Shown piece by piece: positions 4,786-6,396 of a DNA stretch of 6,396 bases; positions within the stretch are counted from its first letter, which is position 1; each line of letters starts with the position of its first letter. Where the stretch lies: contig JAPUEV010000322.1 in assembly GCA_027492415.1 (NCBI GenBank), positions 1 to 6,396 of the forward strand, given 5' to 3'. This DNA is from Ignavibacteria bacterium. Lineage in GTDB: Bacteria > Bacteroidota > Ignavibacteria > Tepidaquicellales > OLB5. The translations under genes were made by a program, and so were the position numbers. Below the pieces are notes generated by a model that searched no databases, was not told the origin of the DNA, and saw only the letters and a list, made by a program, of their open reading frames with translations.

Positions 4786-6396
4786 GTGATAAAAATTTAT
4801 ATTAAAATAATTTTAATCATATTTATTGTATTACAGCTTCCTGCCCGGGAGATAACTGCTCAAGGGCAGGATAGTGTTGTTACCGGTGAAATTGTTGTGG
4901 AATCCAACAGGCTAAAGATGAAAAATTCCGAAGCGCCGAACAAGATACAGGTGCTCAGTGAAGAATTTCTGAGATCACTGAACGGTAACAGCCTGCCGGA
5001 TGCACTTTCACTCAGTGATGCCGTATATATTAAAGATTACGGTTTTAATTCCGGTACCAAGACCATTTCACTCAATGCAACACAGAGCGAGCATACATTA
5101 ATTCTGCTGAACGGCATCAGGTTAAACAGCAGGCAGAATGCGCAGGTGGATCTATCATTATATAATCTGGATAATATCGAAAGGATAGAAGTATCCAAAG
5201 GCGGCTCTTCTGCATTGTACGGCAGTGAAGCTATTGGCGGGGTGATAAATATCATAACGAAAAATAATTTTTCACTTAAGCCCGTTGGATTCAGCTTAAA
5301 AGGGGGAATGGGTTCATACGGAGAAAGGAATATTTCCGGAAGATTTTCTCAAAGCTTTGATCTGGGATTCCTGAACAATATTAATTACAGCCTGTCATTT
5401 TCAGATGAACGCGCGAAAAATAATTTCAAGTATTACTTTAAAAACGGTGCGAATAAAGAACTGAAGGAAAGAGAAAACTCCGATTTCAATACTCAGTCAT
5501 TTAACTTTGATTTATCGTTCAATGATGAAGATAAATCAAGCTATAAGCTGTTTGCAAATTACACTCATTTTGAGCGCGGTGTCCCCGGGGTTGATCTTGG
5601 CTACTCAACCGGCACTGCAAGGCAGATAGATTATAATTTCATATCATCTTTTTCTTATGATCATAAGATCCAGGAAAAGCTTTATATGAAATCAAGTCTA
5701 AGCTATAATAATGCCCTGGAAAAATATTTCGATCCTTCAACTTTCAATTTATCAGTGCAGATAAACAGCTTTTACCGGCTAAGCAGCTTTGCAGCTGCTA
5801 ATGTACTCAGTTACCTTCCAAATGATAAGTTCAGCGTGGAAGCCGGAAGCGAACTATCATTCAGCTCCATTGAAAGCAATGAGACCGAAGAAGGTGATCT
5901 TACGCAAGGTGCGGTATTTGTTGTATCAAAACTGGAAGCCAGGTTTAAAAAAGGTTCTGTGTTAACTTTTTATCCGTCAGTCAGGTATGATTATTTTTCG
6001 AATATTTCTGAAAAGAACGTTATTACCGGTAAGTTCGGCATTAACTATAAACCATTTGCTAAAACTGAACTTAACTTAAAGTCATCAATAGGAAATAATT
6101 TCAGCGCTCCTACATTCAACGAGCTTTACTGGAAGGACCTTGGAAACAAAAACCTGCGTCCTGAAAAATCATTAAGCTTTGATGCAGGTATATACTATAA
6201 ATTTAATGCTGCGGGAAGCCATGAGCTGGAAATTTCATACTTTAACATAAACACAAAAGACAGGATAGTCTGGACTCCGGAATCAGCAACGATCTGGCAG
6301 CCCTTAAATGTAGGTAAAGTGAAGTCAGAGGGAGCGGATATAAGCTTAAGATCACAATTTCTATTGGGTAAAAAGCTAAATGCATCAACATCAATT
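4786..6396 (+). CDS. btuB: BtuB-like TonB-dependent cobalamin receptor, 3' end cut by window edge
   Basis: An open frame of 537 codons runs to the window edge without a stop; about 80-100 residues are probably missing, judged from BtuB length. It starts at GTG 4786, two bases after the lipoprotein stop. This start gives a clean signal peptide (hydrophobic 4-17, likely cut after ITA at 25), whereas the first ATG (4918) would remove it. TGEIVVESNR (33-42) is a TonB-box-like segment. The plug runs to about residue 158 and includes TLILLNGIRLNS (104-115) and the diagnostic IERIEVSKGGSSALYGSEAI (131-150) followed by GGVINIITK. The barrel shows alternating amphipathic strands and NFSAPTFNELYWKDLGNKNL (439-458), typical of BtuB/FepA-type receptors. 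It imports substrates using TonB-ExbBD energy. Substrate assignment to cobalamin rests on the riboswitch and the neighbouring BtuG-like gene; sequence alone would allow another corrinoid or chelate. Confidence 0.93.
   Translation, partial: MIKIYIKIILIIFIVLQLPAREITAQGQDSVVTGEIVVESNRLKMKNSEAPNKIQVLSEEFLRSLNGNSLPDALSLSDAVYIKDYGFNSGTKTISLNATQSEHTLILLNGIRLNSRQNAQVDLSLYNLDNIERIEVSKGGSSALYGSEAIGGVINIITKNNFSLKPVGFSLKGGMGSYGERNISGRFSQSFDLGFLNNINYSLSFSDERAKNNFKYYFKNGANKELKERENSDFNTQSFNFDLSFNDEDKSSYKLFANYTHFERGVPGVDLGYSTGTARQIDYNFISSFSYDHKIQEKLYMKSSLSYNNALEKYFDPSTFNLSVQINSFYRLSSFAAANVLSYLPNDKFSVEAGSELSFSSIESNETEEGDLTQGAVFVVSKLEARFKKGSVLTFYPSVRYDYFSNISEKNVITGKFGINYKPFAKTELNLKSSIGNNFSAPTFNELYWKDLGNKNLRPEKSLSFDAGIYYKFNAAGSHELEISYFNINTKDRIVWTPESATIWQPLNVGKVKSEGADISLRSQFLLGKKLNASTSI

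Noticed and set aside
4918..4920. ATG as the start of the TonB-dependent receptor
   Set aside because: Starting here would remove the signal peptide and the TonB-box segment, while the upstream GTG frame is open and encodes a normal export signal.
5037..5255. Minus-strand ORF of 72 codons
   Set aside because: It is antisense to the plug domain of the TonB-dependent receptor, which is open throughout and carries conserved motifs.

Overview
The window looks like chromosomal DNA from a Gram-negative member of the Bacteroidota/Chlorobiota/Ignavibacteria group. The DNA is AT-rich, the outer-membrane proteins are TonB-dependent, the surface lipoprotein is of a Bacteroidota-like type, and the intergenic palindromes are of a kind I associate with these genomes. 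The lineage is an inference from gene content and style, not from a marker gene. I see no mobile element, CRISPR array, tRNA or rRNA.

Left half (minus strand, 3010 down to 1). Three genes run in the same direction with tight spacing and probably form one operon. The first is a DprE1-like FAD-dependent oxidase. The second is a DprE2-like short-chain reductase whose start lies inside the end of the first gene. The third, 30 bases on, is a deoxyhypusine-synthase-family protein cut off by the window edge. DprE1 and DprE2 together carry out the oxidation/reduction that epimerises a polyprenyl-phosphate ribose to arabinose in actinobacteria; here the pair probably makes an activated sugar for an envelope glycan. 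The third protein keeps the lysine nucleophile of the family and is more likely a polyamine-type enzyme than a modifier of eIF5A, which bacteria lack. No UbiA-type prenyltransferase or glycosyltransferase is visible here.

Middle (3011-3715). A gene-free divergent region of about 700 bases holds two palindromic repeats, a terminator-like hairpin, a complete cobalamin riboswitch aptamer and a downstream intrinsic terminator that is the likely expression platform.

Right half (plus strand, 3716 to the end). The riboswitch leads into a beta-propeller lipoprotein resembling BtuG and, two bases after its stop, a BtuB-like TonB-dependent receptor that starts at GTG and runs off the window. Together these read as a vitamin-B12-repressed outer-membrane capture and uptake unit: the surface lipoprotein binds the corrinoid and passes it to the TonB-driven barrel. 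The most interesting points are this BtuG-BtuB arrangement under one riboswitch, the natural Cys-to-Ser change at the benzothiazinone target position of the DprE1 homologue, and the linkage of the DprE pair to a deoxyhypusine-synthase homologue.
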